64,000 bases of DNA from Diprion similis (taxonomy: Eukaryota; Arthropoda; Insecta; Hymenoptera; Diprionidae): contig NC_060116.1 of the NCBI RefSeq assembly GCF_021155765.1, positions 9,610,001-9,674,000 on the forward strand, in the 5' to 3' direction. The first letter of the stretch is position 1. The number at the start of each line of letters is the position of its first letter. Shown piece by piece: positions 1-12,300 of the stretch. The notes below the pieces were generated by a model. That model was not told where the DNA came from and ran no database searches. It saw only the letters and a list, made by a program, of their open reading frames with translations. A program made the translations under genes and the position numbers.

Positions 1-890
1 TTTGCTCTCGACGCGGCCGTCGCGGAAGTTGGAGTGATGCTCGCCCTCAGTGCTAGTCGACGAGCCCACGAAGGACGCCTCATGATCGAACGGTCGGTAT
101 CAGCGTGCACTTGAACTTTGAACCCCTTCGATCAGCTCGATAAAAAGCCTCTTTCAACTTGACCCATCAGAGGTCAGTGGGAAAGCAGACCGCAGTGGCT
201 ATTGGGACATGGATTTGAAGGTGCGACAGTTGGTATCGTAGGACTGGGTGGTATAGGTCGAGGAATTTTGAAGCGGCTGTCCAACTTCGAGGTCAAGCGT
301 TTCCTCTACGCTGGACGATCTCGAAAACCAGCTGGTAATCCTACATCGTTATACCATTTACTGCTACACATTTCAACAAGATTCAACTTGCTTGAACAGA
401 CGATGAACTCGGCGCCGAATTTGTGCATCTGGATAATCTACTACGTCGAAGCGATTTCGTGTTTGTGGCTTGTGCCCTGACCAACGAGACTCGCCAATTG
501 TTCGACGCTGAAGCGTTTGCAAAAATGAAGAGAACGGCGGTTCTGGTGAACGTCGCCCGCGGACCAATCGTTGATCATCCAGAACTGATACGGGCTCTTC
601 GCCATGGGACCATATTTGCAGCTGGCTTGGATGTTACTGATCCTGAACCACTTCCAGCTAATAGTGAACTTCTTCAACTCCCAAATGCTGGTAAAATTAA
701 TCACGTATATAGACGGAAAACTTCTAAGGGTTGTTTCGATTTTCAACCACTTTTTTTTTTTTTTTTTTTTACAGTCATCACTCCGCACATGGGTAGCTGC
801 ACTGTTAAGGCGAGAGCAGATCTATCTATATTAGCAGCGCAAAGTGTGCTGCTCGCACTTTCGGGTGAATCGATGCCGTATCCTCTCTGA
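1..890 (+). CDS. GRHPR: Glyoxylate reductase/hydroxypyruvate reductase (D-2-hydroxyacid dehydrogenase), 5'-truncated by window edge
   Basis: NAD(P)H-dependent reduction of glyoxylate and hydroxypyruvate is the known role of this family. I read four exons: 1-96 (enters from outside the window), 178-334, 400-690 and 775-890 (stop TGA 888-890). Phases agree across every GT..AG intron, giving 219 visible residues, so roughly the first 110 residues of a normal 320-330 aa enzyme lie to the left. The Rossmann signature is GIVGLGGIGRG in exon 178-334. The catalytic Arg is in VNVARGPIVD, the Glu in LDVTDPEP (both exon 400-690) and the His in VITPHMGS (start of the last exon). The acceptor before the last exon follows a run of about 21 T. 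A possible AATAAA lies at 985-990. The class is secure; GRHPR rather than another 2-hydroxyacid dehydrogenase is inferred from overall resemblance. Confidence 0.88.
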
Positions 891-2419
891 AACGAGCTAC
901 TTAGATTTCGCACGTAAATTATTGCTAATCAGAGTTATTGTCGAATGAAACCGTTTTCCTTTATCTCATAAATAGCAATCATTGAATAAATGAATGGTAC
1001 GAATGAAAAGCTGCATGGGAAGCTTATCGCGCCTTTACTGATTTCATTCAAACCTCAGTTGATAACCGTATTGTAAATTTGAATTAGCTGTATAAAAGTC
1101 CTTTGGTTCTCAATGTAGGGCACCCATACAATCGGCCATTAAAGGAATTGGTATTTTCGTGAAAAGTGTTAAGCAGATTGCGGCTCCACCAAGCTGCACC
1201 CTCAGTCTGTCTTCGGTTGTTTTATGTCTCCATTAGCATTCGGTCCCTCTCGACAAAGACGTACGTACAGTACCTTACTTCTGCGGTTTGTCGCCGCGAC
1301 GCCGACGCCTCTAGAGTGTAGGCTAAGATTTATTAGCAGCCCCTTTAGATCCCGCTAAATCTAAATTCCCAAAGCCGTTAGCCCCTCACCCTCAACGCCG
1401 GATAAAGTGGGCTGCGACAAATCGACCCACAACTTTACTTTCACACATGGTTGTTACACGTTTCTCTACGCATTTTATCCGCGGTGTATATCGGAGCTCT
1501 GGATGCAAACCGTTAAACCATAGGTACATCTGCATCGTCGTATACACAGATTTCCGTGGACGTAGGGAAGAGGCGAGTGAAATGGGCCATAACGGGTAAA
1601 ATGGGCCTCCTGCACAATTAAATGGGATTTAAAAAAATGTTCATAACGATTGAAATGTATTTTTAGACCACAGACAAAAATAACTGCGTTGTCGAAATTG
1701 GTTTAACGTTATTCCTTCTCTGAGGGGCCCAATATGTATATCTATACGTACATCAGAGGATATAAAACTACGAAAATACTTTCCGACTAAACTCTACTCA
1801 TATTTTTATTCGATCAAAGATACAGTACCGCGAATATTGGCCAATTGCTAATTATATACTAAGAGAAAAATTTATTACACCGTAGAAATAATCTATCATC
1901 AATACGTTCTTCTATGAACAACTTTTCAATACTTGATAATAATTAACCTGTATCAACGGATGGTGGATTATATTACTGTTCAAATAATTCGGACACAGAA
2001 CGTGAAAACCCTAATTATAATAGCTTGAAATTTATTTCATGTAATTAATTTACGAAATGATTATATTTTATCGAACATAATCAGATGATTTGATGGACGT
2101 ATAAATTGTTTATTCTTTGTAAGTAATATACAAAGTTTTTTCTCACTTTCAATGTTTAAATAAGTAGCTGTGTTTCTGATACAAAATCGAATGTGTTGTC
2201 TAAATCTACTATATTCCTGATCGAATTGAATTATTGTTATCTTTTTTTTTTTAGCGTAATCGAGAGAATAACCCCTGAATATACCTGAATAAAATTGTGA
2301 AAATGTTGTGCCGCGCAGGGTCCCTACAATATACTTATAGTCGTCGTCTCCGTTAGAAAATCGGGAAAACAAAGAAGAACCCAATAACGTGTAACTATTT
2401 CCTTTGAAGAAGCAATGCC
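891..2419. other. Intergenic stretch between GRHPR and ACP
   Basis: No supportable gene. It starts with the GRHPR 3' flank (AATAAA at 985-990). A TATAAAAG string lies near 1091-1098, followed by a moderately GC-richer block at about 1170-1600 that has no long frame; a promoter or non-coding exon is possible but unproven. The right part is AT-rich and should hold the ACP 3' untranslated region; a minus-strand AATAAA (TTTATT at 2109-2114) is a candidate poly(A) signal. The 107-codon minus frame at 2061-2384 lies entirely downstream of the ACP stop and resembles no family I know. Confidence 0.5.
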
Positions 2420-2858
2420 TTATCGACGTCCAAAGAGAACAGCTTGATCCGAATGAACCCCGTCATCTTGGGACCGCAACAACTGCACGACGGTGCGAGT
2501 CTGGCACGCCGAAAGCTTCTTGAGTTCACTCTGCAGAAGAAGGAAGTCACCCTATAGTCGATTATTTTCCAAAAATTACACTCCAGAGAATTGTTTCCGG
2601 TCCAACGTACCATAAGCGCGTGGCAGGCTGCAGCTAAAGCTTTCGCGTTCGTTAAGCAGCTTCCTTCGCTCGATGGAGATCGTTTTCCGGGGTTCCAGTC
2701 CCGCGAAAACGTCACCTGAAAGTTCTTTTTTCAAATTTGAGCTTACTAATTTTCTACCTCTTTACCCTACGCCGACTCAGACATACCTGGCCACTACCGA
2801 TCCTCGTATAACAGACCAAAACCAAGAAGAACATGTAGCATAACGAAAATCCTCTCAT
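2420..2858 (-). CDS. ACP: ACP (adipokinetic hormone/corazonin-related peptide) precursor
   Basis: A secreted neuropeptide precursor on three exons: 2787-2858, 2611-2715 and 2420-2530, all joined in phase 0. Exon 1 encodes a signal peptide with hydrophobic core CYMFFLVLVCY and ends in GSG-Q with donor CAG|GTATGT. Exon 2 begins after TTTCAG and continues VTFSRDWNPGKR, so the mature peptide is QVTFSRDWNP. Pyroglutamate at Gln1, amidation from the following Gly and cleavage at Lys-Arg are expected. Exon 2 ends ATG|GTACGT; exon 3 gives SELKKLSACQ and ends in GRR-stop (TAA 2420-2422). Total is 95 aa from the ATG at 2858. Two in-frame upstream ATGs at 2885 and 2876 could add 9 or 6 residues, but the ATG at 2858 gives the best signal peptide. 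The peptide differs from AKH and corazonin and fits the ACP family, whose receptor is a GnRH-type GPCR. The split inside the peptide after Gln1 is seen directly. Confidence 0.9.
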
Positions 2859-2885
2859 TATGTCTTGTCTCAGCATTCCATTCAT

Positions 2886-5800
2886 GCTGCACAAAACGAG
2901 TTCGAAGGGGTTAAACACTCGTAAAGTGATATTTTTAATACCGTATCTTATAACTGGAGGATATGATTATGTACACAACGATTTTTCTATAGAGAACGAG
3001 GAGTTAGAATTGAAACGCGATTTTAATTGAGCTCTTTCTAGAGCCTCTCATTTCTCATTGTAGATCATTTGGCTAAAATCGTCATTTAGTCAAAATCTTG
3101 ATGCAGGTATCAACTAGCATGATGCCAGTTCGTAACCAGTTGCAAAATATGGTATAGGAATTTAGTGATATTAAACTATTATAATTATCGAGTAGACCGA
3201 ATGACACCGAGTAAATTTTCTAATTGTGGCTCCCGTAATCAAACATTAACTATATTTACATGTCTATTAGCGAAAAACAAAGTTCTGGGTACAAGATGGA
3301 AATGAGTTTAGTAGCTGCGACTAGATAATCTAACTCGGGTTAATATTGTTTATGGATTTAGTCCTGTGACTTTAGTGTAGTTGGCAACTGTAATGTTTTA
3401 ATCACGTCTCTTAGGTTCTTAAAAAATATTAATTCACTTTCCTCATCAAAGCAGTTTCCTAATTATGCCATCCTAATATATATTATCTATGAACAAGTCC
3501 ACCGATTCTAGACGTCGAATCCGGCCTCAGTCCCTCAGATCGTATCGCAATTTTTTGAGCTGAAAGTGTCCTCATGGAAAAACAATATCCCACATTTTTA
3601 CAGAATTTATCCTTTTTTAATTTCCAAGTTAATGTATGGAGTATTCCATAGAGATTTTTAATTCTTGTTTTATTAAATTATTTTTGCGTTTGTTTGCCAC
3701 TACAAATTTTTTTTTTTAAATAGATTTTTGTGCAAAAAAGACTGAGAAAACACTGAGTATTTCAAATTAAAAACAAAACTAAATGCTCAAGCTTCTCAAT
3801 CAAGAATAGTCAAAGAGACTCAATCACTGCACTTTTTTCACCTATTCCCAATATTGCCGGTTAACAACGATCAGATCCGCTTCCTCTACACTTTCAATAA
3901 CTAAAGTTTTTTAATCTAATTCTCATACTTGGTACATTTTAACATAAAATATATGAAATATATTTGAAATATTCTTCAATTTATAGTTTTTTTTTCATTT
4001 CTCGAGTGAAAAAGAGGGTGAGAAAGGAAAAAGAAGGAAAAAGAATAATTATTGGATGTATAAAATGAATTCAAAATTTTGTTCGATTTTTGTTCATTAA
4101 TTCTTAATAAGAACTCATCTCGAAAAAGACGTGTATGATGTGAAATTTTCTTAGCTTTTCGAAAAAAAATATTGAAAAAATTTTCAAAATTTGGACAATG
4201 GCAAGAAACAGATTTTCAAACTATAAGTTAAATTCTGAAAGATTTTCACAAGCATAAATGAAAAAAGAATATTTTTTTTGAAACCTGAGCCTTTTTCCCC
4301 AAAAATTTATTTACTGAAATTTTTTTGTAGTGGTAAACAAATTAATAAAATAAGAACTGAAGAACTCCATGGAATACCTCAGACAATAACTTGGAAAATA
4401 AAAGAGGAAAAAATCTGACAAAAAATTTGGGATACTGTTTTTCGATGAGGACTTTCGAGCTCAAAAAATTGCGACTAAATCTCAGGAGCTGAGGCCGGAT
4501 CCGACGTCTAGAATTGGTGGACTTGCTCGTATATATTGTCACGATAGTAAATAATGTACTCACGTACTGATTGAAAATATCAGAGAATTCAGATATCGTT
4601 TCAAACTCCTCTTCAGATGTCGTAATTCATCTGACCGCAAGCGCAGAATTCTCGCTTTATATATCTCGGGATCGTCGCGAAGCCCCCGCGTCCCCCCTGA
4701 TTGCGCCGAGGCTTTTTCGCCCGCGTCTGTCAGATATTCACATTCGCGTATCATTTTCCCGTCTCCGTGATAAATCTGCGGGATAATTTTTTCCTCAAAA
4801 GGCTTATTTACTTCAGGTCGAGTGATTGAATTCTAACAAAAAGTATCGAGAATATATATACGTATTGAGCGATAAAACAAAATTATACTGTTTTAATCCT
4901 CATATCGAGAAGCCGGATATAATCACTGCGATAATATAATTGAGAATACGAAAAATTGCTTGTTATTTCTTAAAGTAGAAAATTGGAAGGAACGTAGAAG
5001 AATGAAATTAAGATATAGAAGACGAGAAAGGACTTTGAGAAACGTGAAATAAAATGTAACGGATCTTTATAAAATGAATCGTAGGTGGCGAGGGCGGCGT
5101 TGAAGTTTAATTAGTTATAAATGTGGTGTCAAGGTCCATTACAATCACAAGAATCGCCGAAGTGTCACGGTGTCGTGATATTTTTCTAAAACGTAGTATT
5201 ATATCTACGCGATTTGCATTCGTTAATATGCAGATTTGTGATCAACCAGTATAAAATTAACTTGGACCAGATACCCGACCTTTTAGAAACTTCGAAATAA
5301 TCAATTTCCAGCTGACACAAAGACATTTCTTACGTATCTTGAATTCCCCGATCGCCCAAAAAATTCTACCGTCACATCCTTGATTACAACAATAATTGTT
5401 CCTCTCTTGTTTATGTTTACAAATCAATTATGCGACAGAGTCTATTAAATTCCCACAAGACTAAGGCATTGATAGTGGACCAAGAAAATAACGATAATTT
5501 TTATAACCATGCTACCGACAATACTTGAAACAAGTCAGAGCAGTAATAGTAATACCTGTCACACCTGCCACACTTTTATGGGGACAAAAAATCTCTCGCC
5601 TACACACCTTTGAAACGACAATAGGTACCTATACATATGGATGGGTGCAGACACATAAATCCCTCAGGAAAGGCGAAACATGTATCGAAAGATGTTCTTG
5701 ATCGTGGTAATTCCATGTTTTTCCTTTTGCGGAATCGATGATATCTGAGTAGGAAAATCTTTTAATACACTTATAAACCGGATCAAAAGTCTCCTCTGGA

Positions 5801-8800
5801 GGAATAAGCTCCCGATAATCATATACAAAAGTAGCTTATGCAGCAGACGCGATAAAAGAAAATTGAATGCACGATTCGGTTTATATCAAAACCACGTTAG
5901 GTACTTTTATTTTCATTTTATCGCGAAATGAAAAAGAAAAACTGCGAGAAAAATCTCTCAATCGTTTCCTGCTTCGCCGATGTTTACTTAGGGATCAAAA
6001 GCACTTGCATAGGACGCGAGAACCGCACCGCGGCTAGTTAGCCAAATATTGAATTTCTACCGATGATGGCACTAAACCAATAAGCATTATACCTCTGTTG
6101 GATTCTAGTGCGAATAGTTTGCACCATCGTTTCCACCGTTTACCTCACCAGTGAAGCTCGCATAAAGCATTTAGAAGGATCTATTATGGAATACGATTTA
6201 GGTATGATATTTGATAACGGGAAGCAATGTAACAGATTTAATTTGTAACGTAATGTATATAATATGCTACGAACAATGGATAAAATATAAAATTCAATTG
6301 TTCATACAATAATAGAAACATTTCCCGAGAAAAATTGCAATGTTTTGTTCAAGCCGTGTGGATATCGTTTCCTTAGTCCATCGCCTTTATTTGTCAAAAT
6401 TTGAGAAGACTCTTTGAGTCTTTCTACAGTGTCAATACAGAATGTACCCTGAAAGCAACTTTTTACCCCCTGACAAAAGACTTACGCAAGATTTCGAATA
6501 ATGCAGATTCTAGGGATCGGTTATGTTATTTTACTTTTACATTCCTCACCATCGAAGTATTCTGAATGGTTTGGAAAGTTTAACCAACCAATGAGAATAC
6601 TTGGATGATGGTAAATGTGAAAAGTGAAATACGTAATCGAACCCCTGATAACGGAAAAATCGTTATTTCACAATTGCAGGGATGTCTGAAATGCAACAAA
6701 TCATAATAAGGCAAAACTGATTCATATTATGCAGACTCAACTACTTCAAAGTCACTATAAACTCGCAAAATAGTCATTCTTCCTCCCAACCTTTCGTTAC
6801 AATAACGTTACTAACTTCAGACTCATAGAACGCTTTAGGGTTACATCGTATAAAGGCTTGTTCATGTACGAAGTTACCCCATGAGGCGTTCTGGCTTTAA
6901 TCAACGCTTGTGGCATTGATGGTGTAAGTCGAAAAAACCGTTAATCGGGGGTACTTATATACCGAATATGTACTAAATACTCGCTAGTTAATAATCATAT
7001 ACTTCAGAGCAAACTTCTGAAGAAGGTATAACAAATACTGTTTATATTACAAATATAAACTGTAGTTAAATAATTCGTAAATTATTGACACTCGGAGCGA
7101 GGCTACAAGATTTTCATGTCACGAACATTGCAGCATATCGTAGTACAATAAATTGGAAGGTTCTTACCTGCGTTCCATCGATGAATAACAGCATCGCCGT
7201 TGATTGGATTCAGCGACTACATCCTCTCGATTTCAGTTACCGTATCTTCAAATCGGAACGATCAAAGTCACAAACACAACACACATAACTTTACGATACA
7301 CGAAAACTGATTGACATTGATATTTAAGTAATACACAATTATACATTCACACTGCGATAAAATCCCACTATGGTAGCGAATGATCCTCAAGATGGCGGAT
7401 ATATCGGCTGTCGATTGTTTACCGCGGCGTTCCCGGTCGTACCCGCACATATGTTGATGAAATACCAGTTTGATAATATTGAGATGAAGTAATTGACTCA
7501 ATTAACCACGGAGATGAAAATAATGTGCTCTACTCGTTAGACATGATATCAGAAAAATTATTGTTCCGCTATTAGAACAGCCAGCGGTATTACCGGTTGT
7601 TACTGTTCGCGACTAACTTCATTCACATTGTATTAACGAATATCACGAATTATAACCATTATAAAATCTCTGATTGAATAGCGATTGAGAATTGTTCATT
7701 GTTAGATCAACTTGTACTAATTACGCGTCGTTGCTACATAAGTAAGACACATTTTCACGCAAATTTAGTAGAGCCGAAGTCCCGAAAACACATCCGTACC
7801 GAACAATGTCTCACGTACTAATAAAATGTAAACAAGCTGGCCTGGCAAGGTCGGAGTACCGATCGGCATTTGTTTACCCGTCACAGATTCGAAATTCAAA
7901 CCGTAACAACTGGGGTGTAACTATATAGAACGAAACGATTATAATGTAATTACTTATATCACAATTAATTTTGTTCGGGAAAATAGTATAATGGTATATC
8001 AAGCAAGATTATTTTCGTTACAATAATAATTCATTCTACTTCAAATAGGGTAGAAATTTTATCTGCAACTTGATATTATCGTATGCTTTACCAGTCCAAC
8101 AATTTCTAGTACATACGTGTATACGATCAAATGTACGGTTTTCTATTAATTTTTCCCTCAAAGGCGAAGAATCGATTTCCACGAATGTAATTATGTCATG
8201 CAAGAATAAATATTCATATGATATATTATACAGCATGGAAAGTTTATAAAACATTATTTTTACCGACACAGCTTAAATTTTTGAAATTTTATTTGTGTTT
8301 TATTTTTTTCTCTTAAGCATGATCAATTACCAAGTTATAAAATAAATTATGCCGCATCTAAAAAGTAACTGATGAAGAATAATGAATGATAAGATCAGAC
8401 TTTTTACAGTTCGATATGCAAAATGATATGAGCATCAGCAATGCATATACACATACAGAAGTACTAGGAAACACAATGATAGAAGTACCGTATAAGTATA
8501 TATAATAAGCTATATAGGTAGCTATGTAGACACGATAAATCTGTACGCTGAGCATTAGTAGAAGGCATTGCTCAGAAACTGTATAATATTATATGTATCT
8601 AGACTTACACATATCACTATAAACATATCAGTTTTCACCTAGTTTTATATCTTATGCATAGAATTTACTTTGATTATTACTTATTACCACGTCACCTCCG
8701 CAAATACATTGAACACAATCATACATTATATTTCATCTTAATTTATACAGGGTTTCATGATTTCGTTATTCGTTGCAGCCTGTCGAATGGGACGCAAAAC

Positions 8801-9325
8801 ATTCAAATAATCACGTTACCATGTTATTTAGAGAATTCATACGTTTCCGGCAGAGGAAGGGAAAGATTTCCGGCTAGAAAGCTTGGAAGTTTCTAGAGAT
8901 ATTTAATCCAATTCCTGATAATCCACTCAGCACAGCTTTCTTTTGCTCAGTCGAACTCAAGGTAAGAATAAAATATAGAAGAAAACAAATAAATACAAGT
9001 AGTAACAGTCAAGAAATGTAATTTTTCTGATTTTTTGCAAAGGAAAGAATGATAATCCGGAAGAATGCAGCACATGGACACTTGAAAACACTTACCGAGG
9101 ACTGGATTTGGCGGACAAGGAGGATACATTTTCTATTTTCTATTTTAAATTATATTAAATTAAATATGAGTTATATTATAGCTTTACAACTTTACATGAC
9201 GAGTGATGTTGGTTGAGAACGAGAAGTTTTCTCGTTTCACCAAGAAATGGGAAGCTTTTCACATATTTATACGATGAATATACAGTATTTGTGGAATCAG
9301 GGTGAAAAACGCTGACAAAACACAG
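2886..9325. other. Long gene-poor intergenic region
   Basis: Apart from the foldback element at 3490-4529 I see no gene. Open frames are short (under about 80 codons), AT-driven and lack recognisable domains or splice context. Just upstream of ACP, on the minus strand, a TATAAGA-like string about 90 nt before the start codon could be its TATA box. The rightmost few hundred bases should contain the Sec8 3' untranslated region. Confidence 0.45.
3490..4529. mobile_element. Foldback / terminal-inverted-repeat element, non-autonomous
   Basis: The segment 3490-3712 reappears in reverse complement at about 4326-4529 with roughly 80% identity and a few indels. Shared landmarks are CAAGTCCACC, TTCTAGACGTCG, ATCCGGCCTCAG, GCAATTTTTTGAGCT, CCAAGTTA, GTATTCCAT and CCACTACAAA. 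The AT-rich centre of about 600 bp has no coding potential. A TA dinucleotide lies just outside each end (3488-3489 and 4530-4531), compatible with a TA target duplication as in Tc1/mariner-type MITEs, but TA is too short to prove it. The arm divergence suggests an old insertion. I cannot assign a family. Confidence 0.75.
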
Positions 9326-12300
9326 CTACACTGTTACTCCTACCTCGCCCAATATCTCAGATAATTTTTCGAGGTGTTTATTGATCGAGCCATAATCTTG
9401 TTGACTTCTGCCTATCAATTGGAAAGCATTCATATATTCAAGCTCGGAAAACCGCGGACCTTTTTCTAATACACCGTTCAATATTTCTTCCGGTGTTTGG
9501 TAGAACAGCTCAAAATATTGACGGGCATGATCCATCGCTAGTTCACGAGCCATTGTGATATTTGTTAACGTCTGCTGCAGGGCGAACACGTTTCGACACA
9601 TCCTTTGAATGCCAATTTCGTCGATCTTCTCCATGAACTGAGCAGACGTTATTATAATTTTGGCTATCAAATGACCAAGTCCCTCAAAGATGTACTGAAA
9701 CAATTTCCAAATTATCACTAATTGGTATCAACTGAAGAATTTAATTCATTACCTTGGCCTTTTTTGGATGAAGAATAGACTGCATTGCCTCATCGATGTG
9801 CTGCATCACTCTGCACAATTCTTCAACTCGAGGATCCGCCTCCTGTGCATCTCTGGCTCCGCCACACAGGTGACTGTACTCCCCCCGGGGTAACAAGTAA
9901 TGGAAGCATTGAACGCGTACCTGAAACCATTTTTCATGGTTAAAACAAAGCTGAATATTAAATCCGATCGAAATAAACCGGACATGAACAAACTTTCCCA
10001 ATGGACTCTGACCTCTAGATGCAGAACCAAGATGCAAGTGTTTGCTAACTCGTCAAATTCGACAGCCAGCTGATGCAGCGATTCTACTAAAGCCTCGGGC
10101 ATAGGCGGCAAGCCTTGTGATTCACCAGAGTATTTAGCCTGGCGTAACTCGAAGACAAACGACTGTATGGAAAGGGAGAACCATTCCATGCTTTCTTGGA
10201 GTAGCGCTAAACCACGTAGCTGACCAACGTCAGATAGTATCTCATGAGCATTGATACCGCCTTCACCCAAATTACTCGCCAAGATCTCTGCTTCTCTGAG
10301 ATTACGCTGTCTCACTTCTTCAGGGCTTTCCTCCTCTTGCGTCTCTTGACGACGCATCGATCTTCTCCCGAAAGCTCCACGCTGAGGGTGCGTTTCATAT
10401 TTCAAATTCGCCCAATTCGGTAATGATCTAAAAATTTGATTATTATGTGAGATAATTTAATATGCAATACCCATACTTTTGTACTGCAAAAATTGTAAAT
10501 ACAAACTTGATAAATCTACTGATGTCGTCGTCTTTCAGCCATGCTGCAGAACATATTCTTTTATCTTCACTTTCAGGTTGAACTATACCACGGTACGCAG
10601 CTTGACACGTCTCACGATAATTGTGAAGTATGTTTAAAGCAAGCGTGCAGAAGTGTTCGCCCTGAAGAGGCAGCACGGTCATGAGCGATCTCAACTCATT
10701 TACGCATTGCTCGACTTTTACGGTGCTCTAGGAACGAGTAATTGTTCATTTCATAAATCTTCTTCACCGACCGTCAAGAATTTAAACTTCAGCAGATCAT
10801 ATATCGAAAGCTAATTACCTGTAGAAGTGGTCGAGGTAGGCCAAGTTCTTTCATTAATTCAGGTGACGTTGTTGCGCGCCAAGCCTCTTGGCTTTTAGTC
10901 GCGGTATCAATAGCTGTAGCAACTATCACGTGATGTCGTCCCAAATATACTTCCTTCACATAATCAGCAATGAAAGTATTCAACGTGCATGGATTTCTAA
11001 AATGAGTTGTCATACTGTCATACATATTCACACTGGTCGTGGTAAACTTATTGTTAGATTCGGGTTGAGTTCCCGTGGCAGCCGTTCATACCCAGGTTTG
11101 CATCCTAGAGCTTGTTCTATTTCTTCAATGAATTTCATCATTGGTCTAAAGACCAGTGTGATATTCTGTGGGTCTGGTTCACAGACAAGTCTTTTCTCCT
11201 TTATAGCACCCAAAGATTGACTAGCATCCTAGAACGAAAAAAATCAAACGAAAATGAATGAAATTTGATGAAATTTAATGTTGTGTTGAGCATATACCCT
11301 TACCGCTAATACGAAATTACTATATCTATGTTCCTTGAGATAGCTGTTGAGCGTCATAGTGTGAGATGAAGAGTCAAACTTGAAAAGAGAGCCATTTTTT
11401 TGACGCTGCGGCTTTCTTCTGGCAAAATAAGTGTTTACGTCACTTGCCGGTTCTCTCAGTGTTGTGGGAGTTTGGAAGGGATCGTCACCCATATTTTGTA
11501 TATCTAGGTATTCGGTTAACAATAACTGAAGCTGCAATTACAAGTATAAGATTACCGTTTTCATCAATTTCAATTTCATGTGAAAAAAATTAAACAGTAG
11601 TACTAAAACTTACAACTGCTTGAATCTTACTCCATACGTCAGGCATTTCATATAATCGTACATCTAAATTATATTTCTTTACAACATGTGAAAAACTGCG
11701 TAGCACTACAGCATGCATTGCAGCAACTAATCTGAACTGTTCAAATACTGTTTGAAGCAGGTCAAGAAGTAGGGACTGCTTTTCTGTTGTATTATTGCTC
11801 GACGTAATCTTAATCTCCGAGATTTCTGCAGATATAGGTTTTAACGAGGTTGGTTGATTGTCAGCCATTTCTTTGATTTTCTTCGAAGTTCGAGCTACTA
11901 TATTTAGCAGCTCGGTCTGCATTTGTACCTTAACAGCCTATAAAATTTCAAAAATTTAACAGTACTTGATACAATCTAATTTTCGTTTCGTTTTCTATTA
12001 GATACTTCATAAATTTGGCACATTTCATTTAACTAGTTTCTACGAGAAGTTATTACAAGTTGACAAATTTTATACCTCGACAGCCTCTGGTATCTTATTG
12101 AGCAATGCAAGGCACTCGATTATAATTGCCAGAAAATGTTCCGAATTCTCTTCAGGATTCGTGGCATTTTCATCCTCGACAATATTACTCAAATCATCAA
12201 TAGTTGCAGGTGTTGTTCCCCTAGAATAAATAATACATGAAAATATCGCTGCATCAGCCAAATTTCATTAGCTCACGAAAATGAACACAAAAACATAAGA

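Noticed and set aside
2061-2384. 107-codon minus-strand frame next to ACP
   Set aside because: Lies downstream of the ACP stop, has no start or splice support and no recognisable domain; probably 3' untranslated or intergenic.
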